Below are positions 25,909 through 34,099 of a DNA stretch of 64,000 bases, piece after piece (within the stretch, counting starts at the first letter, position 1; every line of letters starts with the position of its first letter). Source of the DNA: Streptomyces rimosus subsp. rimosus (GTDB lineage: Bacteria > Actinomycetota > Actinomycetes > Streptomycetales > Streptomycetaceae); the NCBI RefSeq assembly GCF_000720725.1, contig NZ_JOCQ01000001.1, positions 124,001 through 188,000 of the forward strand. The letters run 5' to 3'. The notes beneath the pieces were generated by a model that saw nothing but the letters and a program-made list of their open reading frames with translations, made no database searches and was not told where the DNA came from. Position numbers and translations under genes: made by a program.

Positions 25909-26526
25909 TTGTCAGCGCCCGAATCCTCGGCCACGGGCCGCGGCGCGGCATCCGGCCGCCCGGTACGCGCCGACGCGCGGCGGAACCGCGACAGGATCCT
26001 CGCCGTCGCCCGTACCGCCTTCGCCTCGACACCCGAAACCGTTCCCCTCGACGCGATCGCCCGCGAGGCCGGTGTCGGCATCGGCACGCTCTACCGCCAC
26101 TTCCCGACCCGCGAAGCGCTCGTGGAAGCCCTGTACGCCGCGGAACTGGACGAGGTCGTCTCCAGCGCCCCCGCGCTGCTCGCCGACCTGCCGCCCGAAG
26201 CCGCGCTCCGCGCATGGATGGACCGGTACGCGGCGTTCTTCGAGGTCAAGCGCGGCATGTCCGCCACGCTCCGCGCAGGCTGGGCGTCCGGCAGCATCGC
26301 CACACCCGCGACGCGGGAACGGATCACGGCGGCCATCGCGGAAATCCTCGACAGCGGTGCGCGGTCCGGCTCGCTGCGCGCGGACATCGAGCCGGAGGAC
26401 GTCACGCTGATGCTCCTCGGCGTCTTCCTCGCCACGACCGCGGGCGACGCGCCCCAGAGAGTCGGTCAGCTCCTCGACCTGGTCGTTGACGCACTCCGGC
26501 CCCCCGCCGGGAGCCGTAACGGATAG
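25909..26526 (+). CDS. TetR-family repressor
   Basis: A 205-aa TetR regulator. The helix-turn-helix is in DAIAREAGVGIGTLYRHFPTREALVEAL (about residues 45-72) after a basic lead ARRNRDRILAVARTAF. The C-terminal ligand domain is of the SbtR-like type. I choose the TTG at 25909, which has GGAGG nine bases upstream; an upstream in-frame GTG at 25864 lies inside the operator and is unlikely. It should bind the palindrome at 25856 and control itself and the divergent aldo/keto reductase. Confidence 0.88.
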   Translation: MSAPESSATGRGAASGRPVRADARRNRDRILAVARTAFASTPETVPLDAIAREAGVGIGTLYRHFPTREALVEALYAAELDEVVSSAPALLADLPPEAALRAWMDRYAAFFEVKRGMSATLRAGWASGSIATPATRERITAAIAEILDSGARSGSLRADIEPEDVTLMLLGVFLATTAGDAPQRVGQLLDLVVDALRPPAGSRNG

Positions 26527-26606
26527 GAGGCCGATGCGTCGCGCGGACGGGCCAGGCGCCGCGCGGCCCGCTCTGCGGGCGCACGACGGGAATTCGACGA
26601 CAGGTC

Positions 26607-27497
26607 CTAGCTCCCCTTCAGCTCCTCGATCACCGGCGCGAACGCCTCCATCGAGGGGCCCAGCACGGTGATGTACGAGAAGCCGTAGCGCTCGCGGTGT
26701 TCGCGGAGCTGTTCGGCCATCTGCGTGGTCGTGCCGAACAGGAACGTCGGGACGTGCAGGGCCTGTTCCTCGTCCACGCCGATGTTGTGCCCGGCGATCT
26801 CGCGCGCCACGGCGCGCCGGTCGTCGGTGCCCCTGACCTGCTGGACCAGGATGTTCAGCTCGGCCGGCCGGGTACGGTCCGCGGCGGCCTTGCGGTAGAC
26901 GGCGAGTGTGTCGTCGAGCGCGTCCGGCGTCAGGAGTTCGAGGGTGCCGTCCGGCTTGCCGGGGGCCGCCCGGCCGCCGGCGAAGGCCACGATGTCCGCG
27001 TGCCGGGCGGCGAGCCGCAGCATGCGCGGGCCGTTGCCGCCGATCAGCAGTGGCGGGCGGGGCTGCTGGACCGGCTTGGGCGCGTGCTCCGGGTCGCCCA
27101 GGAGGCGGTCCAGCTCCTCGATCGTACGCACCAGGTGGTCCACCCGCTCGCGGGGCGATCCCCAGGGCAGGCCCGCCGTGTCGTGTTCGGCGCGTACGTA
27201 ACCGGTGCCCAGGCCGAGTTCGAGCCGGCCGTCGGTGAGGAGGTCGGTGGTGGCCACCTCGCGGGCGAGCAGCGCCGGGTTCCAGAAGCCCGCGTTGAGG
27301 ACGAAGGTGCCCAGGCGCGGGCGCTCGGTCACCTCGGCGGCGGCGATCAGGGCGGGGAACGGCGCGGGCATCCCGAGGTGGTCCGGTACGAGCACCACGT
27401 CGTATCCCAGGTCCTCGGCGCGGCGGCACTTCTGCCGCCACTCGGCCCCCGACTCGATGGTGAGCATGTTGACGCCGAAGCGGAACGGACGTGCCAT
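26607..27497 (-). CDS. F420-dependent luciferase-like (LLM class) oxidoreductase
   Basis: A 296-aa TIM-barrel protein of the luciferase-like monooxygenase class, probably using F420 rather than FMN. Segments typical of the group are MARPFRFGVNMLTIES, DVVLVPDHLG, LELGLGTGYVRAEHD and PPLLIGGNGPRMLRLAARHAD. Length matches single-domain members. It reduces or oxidises an unknown small molecule. The ATG at 27497 follows AAGGGGGCC. It is convergent with the TetR gene on its left and is separated from the ABC permease by the 18-bp tandem repeats. Confidence 0.88.
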   Translation of the reverse strand: MARPFRFGVNMLTIESGAEWRQKCRRAEDLGYDVVLVPDHLGMPAPFPALIAAAEVTERPRLGTFVLNAGFWNPALLAREVATTDLLTDGRLELGLGTGYVRAEHDTAGLPWGSPRERVDHLVRTIEELDRLLGDPEHAPKPVQQPRPPLLIGGNGPRMLRLAARHADIVAFAGGRAAPGKPDGTLELLTPDALDDTLAVYRKAAADRTRPAELNILVQQVRGTDDRRAVAREIAGHNIGVDEEQALHVPTFLFGTTTQMAEQLREHRERYGFSYITVLGPSMEAFAPVIEELKGS

Positions 27498-27573
27498 GAG
27501 GCCCCCTTGGATACGTGCACCCGGCTCGGGGCGGGTGCACGGTCGACGCGTGGTCCGGACAGTCGGTGAGTCT

Positions 27574-27681
27574 ACGTACGGTCCCTCATGTGCGTACGGT
27601 CCCTCATGAACGTGCGGCCACCCATGTAGGTACAGTCACCCATGTACGTACAGCCACCCATGTACGTACGGTCACTCGTGC
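27574..27681. repeat. Six tandem 18-bp repeats
   Basis: Units start at 27574, 27592, 27610, 27628, 27646 and 27664, each close to ACGTACGGTCCCTCATGT with variation at the G/A, C/T and terminal positions. Each unit holds a TACGTA-like palindromic core and a CATGT. The last unit runs into the final codons of the ABC permease (stop at 27672). The array lies upstream of the LLM oxidoreductase gene. Confidence 0.85.
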
Positions 27682-30248
27682 GCGATGGCGGCCAGCACGT
27701 TGAGCCGGGACGCCCGCAGCGCCGGCAGCAGTGCCGCCAGCAGCCCGACCAGTACGGATCCGATCACCACCGCGGCCACCGTGGACCACGGAATCGCGAA
27801 CGCCGTCAGCCCCTCCAGCGCCAGCACCCGTTGCGTGGCGGCTCCCCAGACCAGGCCGAGCCCGAGGCCGAGCAGCGCGCCGAACACGGCGATCACCACC
27901 GACTCCAGCCGGATCATCCGGCGCAGCTGCTTCCTGGACAGGCCGACGGCGCGCAGCAGCCCGATCTCACGGGTACGCTCCACGACGGACAGGGCCAGGG
28001 TGTTGACCACCCCCAGCACCGCGATCACGATGGCCAGCCCCAGCAGCCCGTACAGCAGATTCAGCAGCCCTTGGATCTGTCCGCTGACCAGCTGCTTGTA
28101 GTCGGCCCGGTCGTTGACCTGGACCTGCGGGAACGGCTTGAGCGTCCGCTCCAGGTCCGCCCGCAGCCGCTGCGGATCGACGCCGTCCGCGGCGTTCACG
28201 TACACCGCGGAGTCCTGGCCGCGCGGCACGTACTTCGCCAGAGTGGCCATCCCCATGAAGACGCCCCCTTGGGCCGCGGGTCCGGAACCGGAGTCCGCGG
28301 TGAGCGCGCCGACGGTGAACCGGGCGGGCCGCCCCGACGGCAGCACCGCGTCCAGCGTGCTGCCCACCCGCAGACCGTGCTCCCGCGCGAATTTCTCCTG
28401 TACACCGACCCGGCCGGGCGCCAGTGCCGCCGCCGTGCCGCCTGCCGCGTAGGTCACCTTGCCCACCGCGTCGAAGTCCCGGTCGAAGGCGCCCGCCACG
28501 GTCGTCACCGTCCGGCCGTCGGGCAGGTGCAGCCGCAGCGGGACGATCCGCTGGCGTACGACCGTGCCCACGCCCGGTGTCGCCCGCACCCGGTCGGTGA
28601 CCTCCCCGGAGAACGGCGCGAACGACGTGTTCTGTACGACGAAGTCCGCGCCCAGCGTCCGGTCGATCTGCCGGTCGACCGACGCGGCGGCCGACGCCCC
28701 GGCCACCGACAGCCCGGCCACCAGCGCCAGCCCGACCATCAGGGCCGCCGCCGTCGCACCCGTACGGCGGGGATTGCGCAGCGCGTTGCGGCGGCCCATC
28801 CGGCCGACCGCGCCGAACGCGGGCTCCAGTCCGCGTCCGAGCAGCCGGATCACCGGGCGCACCAGCAGCGGCCCCGCGACCACCACGGCCACCAGCGTCA
28901 GCAGCACGCCGAGCGCCAGCAGTGTCCCGGCGAGCGCCGTCCGGGTGCTCAGCGCGCAGCCCACGAGGGCGGCCGCGCCCGCGGCGCCCACCAGGGACCC
29001 CGCGATCGCGCGGTCGCGCAACGGCCGCCCGGCGCCCGGGACTTCCGCGTCGGCGAGGGCGGCCATCGGGGAGACCCGGCCCGCCCGCAGCGCGGGGAGC
29101 AGGGCGGCGACGAAGGTCACGCCCACCCCGACGATGTACGCGACGACCACGGTCGGCCAGTTCAGCACCAGGTCCGCCGTGTTCAGCCGGAGCCCGAACC
29201 AGCCCAGCGCGACGACCAGCAGCACCGCGAGCCCGACACCCGCCGCGAGCCCCACCGTGGCACCGAAGACGCCCAGCAGCAGCGCCTCCAGCAGCACCGA
29301 GCGGCGCACCTGGCGGCGGTCCGCGCCGAGCGCCCGCAGCAGGCCCAGTTCCCGGGTGCGCTGCGCGATCAGCATCGAGAAGGTGTTGACGATGAGGAAG
29401 ACGCCGACGAGGACGGCGACGCCCGCGAAGCCCACCATCATGTACTTCAGGATGCTGAGGAAGTCGCCCAGCTCCTCGGCCTGGCTCTTCTTCTGCTCGT
29501 CGCGCGTGCGGATGTCGTACGCGGCGGCGCCGGAGCCCAGCGCGGCGCCGATCCGGCTCTTGAGCACGCTGTCCGGGACGCCGGGCGCGGCGTCCACGGA
29601 GATTCCGGTCGCCTTGGCCGTACTGCCCAGCAGGCCGCGCTGCGCGGCCCTGGTCTCCAGGAAGACCAGCGAGGCGCCCGGGTTGGTGGTGGTGAAGGTG
29701 GCGATGCCGACGACGCGTACGGAGAACGTGCCCGGCGGGGCGATCACGTGCAGGGTGTCGCCGATCCGGATGCCCTTCCGGTCGGCGGAGTCGCGGTCGA
29801 GCATCGCCTCGCCGGCACCGCGCGGCGGCCGGCCGCTGGTCACCTGCACCGGACTGTGCTCGCTCGGATACCAGGCGGCGACGATGGACGAGGCGTTCTG
29901 CGTCGGCCCCACCGGCTGGTTGCGGGCGTCGGTGACGGTGGTCCGGTTCAGCGAGACGTCGAGGTGCGCGCCCGCCACCCCCTCCACGCCGGCCACCCGG
30001 GCCCGCAGGGCCGCCGGTACGGTCGGGGTCTCCGCCGAACCGATGCCGCCCGGCGCGTCGAAGTCCTGCCGCGGCGCGATCCGTACGTCCGAGGCGGTCG
30101 AGGCGAAGAGCCGGTCGAAGGTGGCGCCCGTCGTGTCGGAAAAGATCAGGCTGCCCACCACGAACGCCACCGAGAGCACCACGGCGAGGGCGGAGAGCAG
30201 CAGCCGTCCTTTGTGCGCGAAGAAGCTCCGGAGCGTGGCGCGTAACAC
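27672..30248 (-). CDS. MacB/FtsX-type ABC transporter permease
   Basis: An 858-aa permease with the duplicated FtsX layout: helix 1 near residues 15-37 (RLLLSALAVVLSVAFVVGSLIF), a large extracytoplasmic domain, three helices around 265-395, two linking helices, a second N-terminal helix (ALMVGLALVAGLSVAG), second extracytoplasmic domain and three final helices. FtsX repeats read IAQRTRELGLLRALGADRRQVRRSV and VERTREIGLLRAVGLSRKQLRRM. It likely exports a lipid, peptide or drug, or transmits force rather than transports. Start is GTG and the second codon is TTA. The ATPase gene ends seven bases upstream. Confidence 0.92.
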   Translation of the reverse strand: MLRATLRSFFAHKGRLLLSALAVVLSVAFVVGSLIFSDTTGATFDRLFASTASDVRIAPRQDFDAPGGIGSAETPTVPAALRARVAGVEGVAGAHLDVSLNRTTVTDARNQPVGPTQNASSIVAAWYPSEHSPVQVTSGRPPRGAGEAMLDRDSADRKGIRIGDTLHVIAPPGTFSVRVVGIATFTTTNPGASLVFLETRAAQRGLLGSTAKATGISVDAAPGVPDSVLKSRIGAALGSGAAAYDIRTRDEQKKSQAEELGDFLSILKYMMVGFAGVAVLVGVFLIVNTFSMLIAQRTRELGLLRALGADRRQVRRSVLLEALLLGVFGATVGLAAGVGLAVLLVVALGWFGLRLNTADLVLNWPTVVVAYIVGVGVTFVAALLPALRAGRVSPMAALADAEVPGAGRPLRDRAIAGSLVGAAGAAALVGCALSTRTALAGTLLALGVLLTLVAVVVAGPLLVRPVIRLLGRGLEPAFGAVGRMGRRNALRNPRRTGATAAALMVGLALVAGLSVAGASAAASVDRQIDRTLGADFVVQNTSFAPFSGEVTDRVRATPGVGTVVRQRIVPLRLHLPDGRTVTTVAGAFDRDFDAVGKVTYAAGGTAAALAPGRVGVQEKFAREHGLRVGSTLDAVLPSGRPARFTVGALTADSGSGPAAQGGVFMGMATLAKYVPRGQDSAVYVNAADGVDPQRLRADLERTLKPFPQVQVNDRADYKQLVSGQIQGLLNLLYGLLGLAIVIAVLGVVNTLALSVVERTREIGLLRAVGLSRKQLRRMIRLESVVIAVFGALLGLGLGLVWGAATQRVLALEGLTAFAIPWSTVAAVVIGSVLVGLLAALLPALRASRLNVLAAIAHE

Positions 30249-30254
30249 GGCGGG

Positions 30255-31208
30255 TCAGCCGTTCCGCGGTGCATCGGGGGAGGAGGCGGGGCCGGTGGGC
30301 GGATCGGTCGCGGGGCGGGGAGCGGTGGGTGGTTCGGAGTCGGAGTCGGAGTCGGGGTCGGGGTCGGGGGCGGGGTTGGAGTCGGCGTTGGGGCTGGGGC
30401 CGGCACCGGTTGCAGGAAGGGGCTGGGCGGCCTTCGGGCCCGTGGCAAAGATCTGCATCCGTTCCAGTACGGATTCCGCCGTGGGCCGCGCCATCTCGTC
30501 CACGATCCGGCCGTCCGCCAGGTAGAGCGCGCGGTCGGCGTGGGCCGCGGCGTTCGGGTCGTGGGTGACCATCACGACCGTCTGCCCGAGCCCGTCCACC
30601 GCCTCCCGCAGGAACTGGAGCACCTCCAGGCCGGAGCGCGAGTCCAGGTTGCCGGTCGGCTCGTCCGCGAAGATCAGGTCGGGGCGGGCGGCCAACGCCC
30701 GCGCGCACGCCACCCGTTGCTGCTGTCCGCCGGAGAGCTGGGAGGGCCGGTGCCGCAACCGGTCGCCCAGCCGCAGTGTGCTGATGACCTCGCGCAGCCA
30801 CTCCCGGTCCGGTTTGCGGCCCGCGATGTCCATGGGCAGCGTGATGTTCTCCTCGGCGGTCAGCGTCGGCAGCAGGTTGAACGACTGGAACATGAAGCCG
30901 ACGTGGTCCCGGCGCAGTCGGGTCAGCTGCCGGTCGTTCAGGCCCGTGATCTCCCGCTCGCCCAGCCACACCCGGCCCGCGGACACCGTGTCCAGGCCCG
31001 CCAGGCAGTGCATCAGCGTGGACTTCCCCGAGCCGGAGGGCCCCATCACCGCCGTGAACCGCCCCCGCCCGATCGACACGTCGACGCCGTCCAGCGCCAC
31101 GACCCGGGCCTCGCCCATCCCGTACGTCTTGACCAGTGACACCGCCCGCGCGGCCGTCTCGTGGCCGCCCGCTGCGCCCTTCGCCGTATCCGCGACCGAT
31201 GTGGACAC
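30255..31208 (-). CDS. MacB-like ABC transporter ATP-binding protein
   Basis: A 317-aa ATPase that powers the adjacent permease. Walker A is GPSGSGKST, the Q-loop FMFQSFNLLP, the signature LSGGQQQR and Walker B LIFADEP, all intact; the LolD/MacB-type TGLNDRQLTRLRRD helix is also present. The ATPase core ends near residue 245, followed by about 70 residues of Pro/Asp/Ser-rich tail encoded by hexamer repeats (30336-30383). I start at the GTG at 31208, which has GGGAGG six bases upstream. It precedes the permease by six bases, so the two are one operon. Confidence 0.92.
   Translation of the reverse strand: MSTSVADTAKGAAGGHETAARAVSLVKTYGMGEARVVALDGVDVSIGRGRFTAVMGPSGSGKSTLMHCLAGLDTVSAGRVWLGEREITGLNDRQLTRLRRDHVGFMFQSFNLLPTLTAEENITLPMDIAGRKPDREWLREVISTLRLGDRLRHRPSQLSGGQQQRVACARALAARPDLIFADEPTGNLDSRSGLEVLQFLREAVDGLGQTVVMVTHDPNAAAHADRALYLADGRIVDEMARPTAESVLERMQIFATGPKAAQPLPATGAGPSPNADSNPAPDPDPDSDSDSEPPTAPRPATDPPTGPASSPDAPRNG
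30336..30383 (-). repeat. Hexamer repeat encoding an Asp-Ser/Asp-Pro tail
   Basis: Eight consecutive hexamers of the GGAGTC/GGGGTC type lie within the ATPase gene. On the coding strand they give alternating DP and DS dipeptides. This is a slippage-prone coding microsatellite that preserves frame. Confidence 0.7.
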
Positions 31209-31424
31209 GTCAGCCTCCCGACGTCGGCCCCGTGCCGGCACGGGGCGGCAACTCCCGCGTGGCCCCCGACAGTAGGGCAGCATCCATCGCCCCGGAATCC
31301 CTCTACGGGCCACCTCCCCGGCCCCGGCTCTCGTTCCGCCGGAGGAGCGCAACCCTGATGATCCGCGTGTGCGCCGGGGCGGGAGGCCGGGGCGAGGGGT
31401 ACGGGAGTGCCCCTTCGCCCCGCC

Positions 31425-32000
31425 TCACGGTGTCACGATGCGCTCCACCGCGGCCTCGACGAGCCGGTCGCGTTCGGCCTCCGAGAAGACCCCCGGCAGC
31501 GTGAGCTGTTCGACGATGAGCCAGTTGAACGCCAGGTACAGCAGCCGGACAGCCGTCGCGTCGCCGGGCAGGCCGGATTCCTCGTGGTAGGCCACGTTCG
31601 CGTCCACGTCGGCACGGACGCGCTCGGTCAGCACGGCACGCAGGCCGGGGCGCCGGGTGGCTTCGAGGCGCAGTTCGAGCAGCGCCAGGTAGCCGGTGCG
31701 GAAGGAACTGATCCGGCCGATCAGCTCCCGCATCAGCTGCGCGTACGTCTCCCGGTCCGGCGTGCTCGCCCGCTGCCGGGCGATGGTGGCCTCGTCGGGC
31801 TGCAGCCGTTCGTAGACCCGGGCGCCCGCCTGGGTGAGCAGGTCGTCGCGGTTGGCGAAGTAGTTGGAGGCCGTGCCGGCGGGGACGGCGGCTTCGGTGT
31901 CCACCGCCCGGAACGTCAGCCCCCGCGCGCCCTCCTTGGCCAGCACCTCGATCGCGGCGTCGACCAGGGCGGCCCTCCGCTCGTCGTTCCTGCGCGCCAT
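31425..32000 (-). CDS. TetR-family regulator
   Basis: A 191-aa TetR regulator with a clear helix-turn-helix (LTFRAVDTEAAVPAGTASNYFANRDDLL, about residues 25-52). The start at the ATG at 32000 gives the usual MARRNDERRAALVDAAIEVL beginning. It is divergent from the RibD-type reductase at 32071. A split inverted repeat (CGTAGTACT...AGTACTACG) fills the 70 bp between them, so it probably represses that gene and itself. Ligand unknown. Confidence 0.88.
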   Translation of the reverse strand: MARRNDERRAALVDAAIEVLAKEGARGLTFRAVDTEAAVPAGTASNYFANRDDLLTQAGARVYERLQPDEATIARQRASTPDRETYAQLMRELIGRISSFRTGYLALLELRLEATRRPGLRAVLTERVRADVDANVAYHEESGLPGDATAVRLLYLAFNWLIVEQLTLPGVFSEAERDRLVEAAVERIVTP

Positions 32001-32015
32001 TGACACCACTCCATT

Positions 32016-32055
32016 CGTAGTACTAAGTTCAAACCACTGTAAGCAGAGTACTACG
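32016..32055. promoter_or_regulatory. Split inverted repeat between divergent TetR and reductase genes
   Basis: Perfect 9-bp arms CGTAGTACT (32016-32024) and AGTACTACG (32047-32055) are separated by 22 bp. Each arm also contains the palindrome AGTACT, so two TetR dimers on three-turn-spaced sites is possible. It lies 15 bp from both starts. Confidence 0.55.
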
Positions 32056-32070
32056 GGTGGAGTTATTCTT

Positions 32071-32658
32071 ATGCGCAAGCTCGTCTACTACGTCGCCGTC
32101 ACCCTCGACGGCCGCATCGCGGGCCCCGGCGGTGAATTCGACTTCTACCCCGTGGGCGACGCGGAGCAGGCCGCCGCCTACTCCGCGTGGGTCAACGCCC
32201 GCCACCCCGAGACCGTCCCCACCGCCATGCGCGCCGCCCACGGCCTGGCCGACGCGCCCAACGTCCGCTTCGACACGGTGGTGATGGGCCTCGGCACCTA
32301 CCGCCCCGCGCTGGACGCGGGCCTGACCAGCCCGTACGCGCACCTGCGCCAGTACGTGGTGTCGAGCACCCTCCCGCAGGACGTCGATCCGGCCGTGACC
32401 GTGGTCCGCGCGGACCCGCTCGCGCTGGTCCGCGGCCTCAAGCGGGAGGAGGGCCGGGACATCTGGCTGTGCGGGGGCGGGCGGCTCGCCGGGGAACTGT
32501 TGCCGGAGATCGACGAACTGATCATCAAGAGCTATCCCGTGGTCGCGGGGGCCGGGGTCCCGGTGTTCGACGGTGGGTTCACGCCCACGGACTTCGCGGT
32601 GGCCGAGCGCACCTCCTTCGCCAACGACGTCACCATCACCCGCTTCACCCGGCGCTGA
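32071..32658 (+). CDS. Dihydrofolate reductase family (RibD C-terminal-like) protein
   Basis: A 195-aa protein of the DHFR/RibD C-terminal superfamily. It begins MRKLVYYVAVTLDGRIAGPGGEFDFY, has the NADPH region MGLGTYRPALDAG and the DIWLCGGGRLAGELLPEIDELI segment typical of these reductases. It is not the housekeeping DHFR; substrate unknown. A GGTGGAG ribosome site precedes the ATG at 32071. Its 3' end overlaps that of the convergent lipase-like gene by 14 bp. The divergent TetR is its likely controller. Confidence 0.87.
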   Translation: MRKLVYYVAVTLDGRIAGPGGEFDFYPVGDAEQAAAYSAWVNARHPETVPTAMRAAHGLADAPNVRFDTVVMGLGTYRPALDAGLTSPYAHLRQYVVSSTLPQDVDPAVTVVRADPLALVRGLKREEGRDIWLCGGGRLAGELLPEIDELIIKSYPVVAGAGVPVFDGGFTPTDFAVAERTSFANDVTITRFTRR

Positions 32659-33931
32659 GAGCCGTACGGGCAGTGTGATCGGCTCGGGCGGTACGGGTGG
32701 GCACCGGATCGTTGAACTTCACCTCCGGGTAGGTCCTGCTCGGTCCGTCGAGCAGCGGCTGCGGTATGTGGCGCAGGTGCAGGTCGAAGAAGGCGGCCAC
32801 GTAGGACCGGGTGATGGCGGCCGAGCGCTTGCCGGACAGGGCGGGCCGCGGGGCCGTGGGGTCCGCTCCGGTGATCGGGAAGCCGAGCTGGTCGCCGAGG
32901 ACGGGCGCGTCGCTGAAGCTGTAGTGGTCGGCGCCCGCGACCGTCAGCCAGCGCTTCCACCCGTCCAGACGGCTCCACGTCAGGTCCCAGGTCTTGTCCC
33001 TGCCGCCGGGGCGGTGGATCCCGTCGTCGGCGCCCAGCATGAGGAAGGGGCGGGAGCCGAGGCCGTCGGCCGGTACGGGGTCCCCGAACGCGCCGTCCAG
33101 GTTGAGGCCCGCCCGTATACGGTGATCGCCCGCCATGGCGGAAGCGGCGCTCGCACCGCCGAGCGAGTGGCCTGCCATGCCGATGCGCTTGCCGTCGATC
33201 ATGTGCGCGTACCGCCAGGAGGGGTGCCGGCCGGTGAGCCGGTCAAGGATGAACGCGACGTCCTTGGCCCGGCCTTGCGTCGCGTACCGGGTGCCGCCCT
33301 CCATGCCGGCCACCTTCTCGCAGGCCGCGCAGGTCAGCGTCCGGCCGCCGGGGAACGTCGTCCCGATGCTCTCGTAGGCGTGATCGACGGTGGCGACGAC
33401 GTAACCGCGACTGGCGAGGTCTTCCGCGAGGCCGGTGAGGGAGTAGCGGGAGGCGCCGAAACCGGGGGAGAGGACGAGCAGCGGGTACTTCCCGGCCGCC
33501 GGGCGGGCGCCCGTGCGGCTGTGGACGGCCGTGTCGCTCAGCCTTTCGGGCTCGACCTTGCCCTCCAGGCCCGCCTGCTTGAGCAGCAAGCGGGTCTCCT
33601 CGGTGGTGGCATACCGCGCGGGCGCGCCCGTACCGCGGCGGGCCGGGTAGTACATGTCGACCATCAACTCCCGGGCCTTCGCCGTCGGCACCCAGGGGTC
33701 GGGGCGGCTGTGGTCGGTGAGCGGCAGTGTGGTGCGGCCGACCGCATACGGCCCGGTGGGCGCGGGGAGCTGTAACGGCGTGGCGGCGTTGGTGTCCGCG
33801 GCGGGCGCAGCGGCAGGTACGGTGGCCGACGGTGCGGCCCAGGCCGTACCGGCCGTGGCGGCGAGCGGCAGGGGGAGGCCGAGTGCGACGGCCAGAGCCA
33901 GGGCTCCGGCTCTCCGGGGAACTCTGATCAT
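32645..33931 (-). CDS. Secreted alpha/beta hydrolase, PAF-acetylhydrolase-like lipase
   Basis: A 428-aa secreted hydrolase. The signal peptide spans about 1-33 (LALAVALGLPLPLAATAGTAWA). The catalytic core has the oxyanion segment YPLLVLSPGFGASRYS, nucleophile elbow GMAGHSLGGASAASAM, acid region FLMLGADDG and catalytic His in AGADHYSFSD. These match platelet-activating-factor acetylhydrolase II-like lipases of streptomycetes. It should act on esters outside the cell. Leu53 is encoded by TTA (33773-33775). It overlaps the convergent reductase gene by 14 bp. Confidence 0.88.
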   Translation of the reverse strand: MIRVPRRAGALALAVALGLPLPLAATAGTAWAAPSATVPAAAPAADTNAATPLQLPAPTGPYAVGRTTLPLTDHSRPDPWVPTAKARELMVDMYYPARRGTGAPARYATTEETRLLLKQAGLEGKVEPERLSDTAVHSRTGARPAAGKYPLLVLSPGFGASRYSLTGLAEDLASRGYVVATVDHAYESIGTTFPGGRTLTCAACEKVAGMEGGTRYATQGRAKDVAFILDRLTGRHPSWRYAHMIDGKRIGMAGHSLGGASAASAMAGDHRIRAGLNLDGAFGDPVPADGLGSRPFLMLGADDGIHRPGGRDKTWDLTWSRLDGWKRWLTVAGADHYSFSDAPVLGDQLGFPITGADPTAPRPALSGKRSAAITRSYVAAFFDLHLRHIPQPLLDGPSRTYPEVKFNDPVPTRTARADHTARTALSAG

Positions 33932-34069
33932 GTGAATGACGGTAGGTGCCGGTACCGGCCCGGCGCGTCAGCCTGTGGGTTGGTCCCAGGTGGCCGAAAG
34001 GCGTACCAAGGCTTACGGCGAACGGTAGTTGCGCTGAGGCTTCTGGTTGCAGTATTGAGACCGCGCTTC

Positions 34070-34094
34070 GGGGCGGGCGCTCCGCGCCCGCCCC
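34070..34094. terminator. Hairpin terminator after the methyltransferase gene
   Basis: Perfect 11-bp arms GGGGCGGGCGC (34070-34080) and GCGCCCGCCCC (34084-34094) with a 3-nt loop, immediately after the methyltransferase stop (34100, minus strand). Confidence 0.75.
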
Positions 34095-34099
34095 ACCGC

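Noticed and set aside
27574..27681. 18-bp repeats as a CRISPR array
   Set aside because: The units abut without spacers and no cas genes are present.
27515..27703. Short plus-strand frame with THVRTVT-like peptide repeats
   Set aside because: The repeats come from the 18-bp DNA array, which is divisible by three; there is no ribosome site and it runs into the permease gene.
27642..30245. An 867-codon plus-strand open frame
   Set aside because: It is the reverse complement of the ABC permease and contains only Arg/Gln/His-rich filler; the minus-strand protein has full FtsX features.
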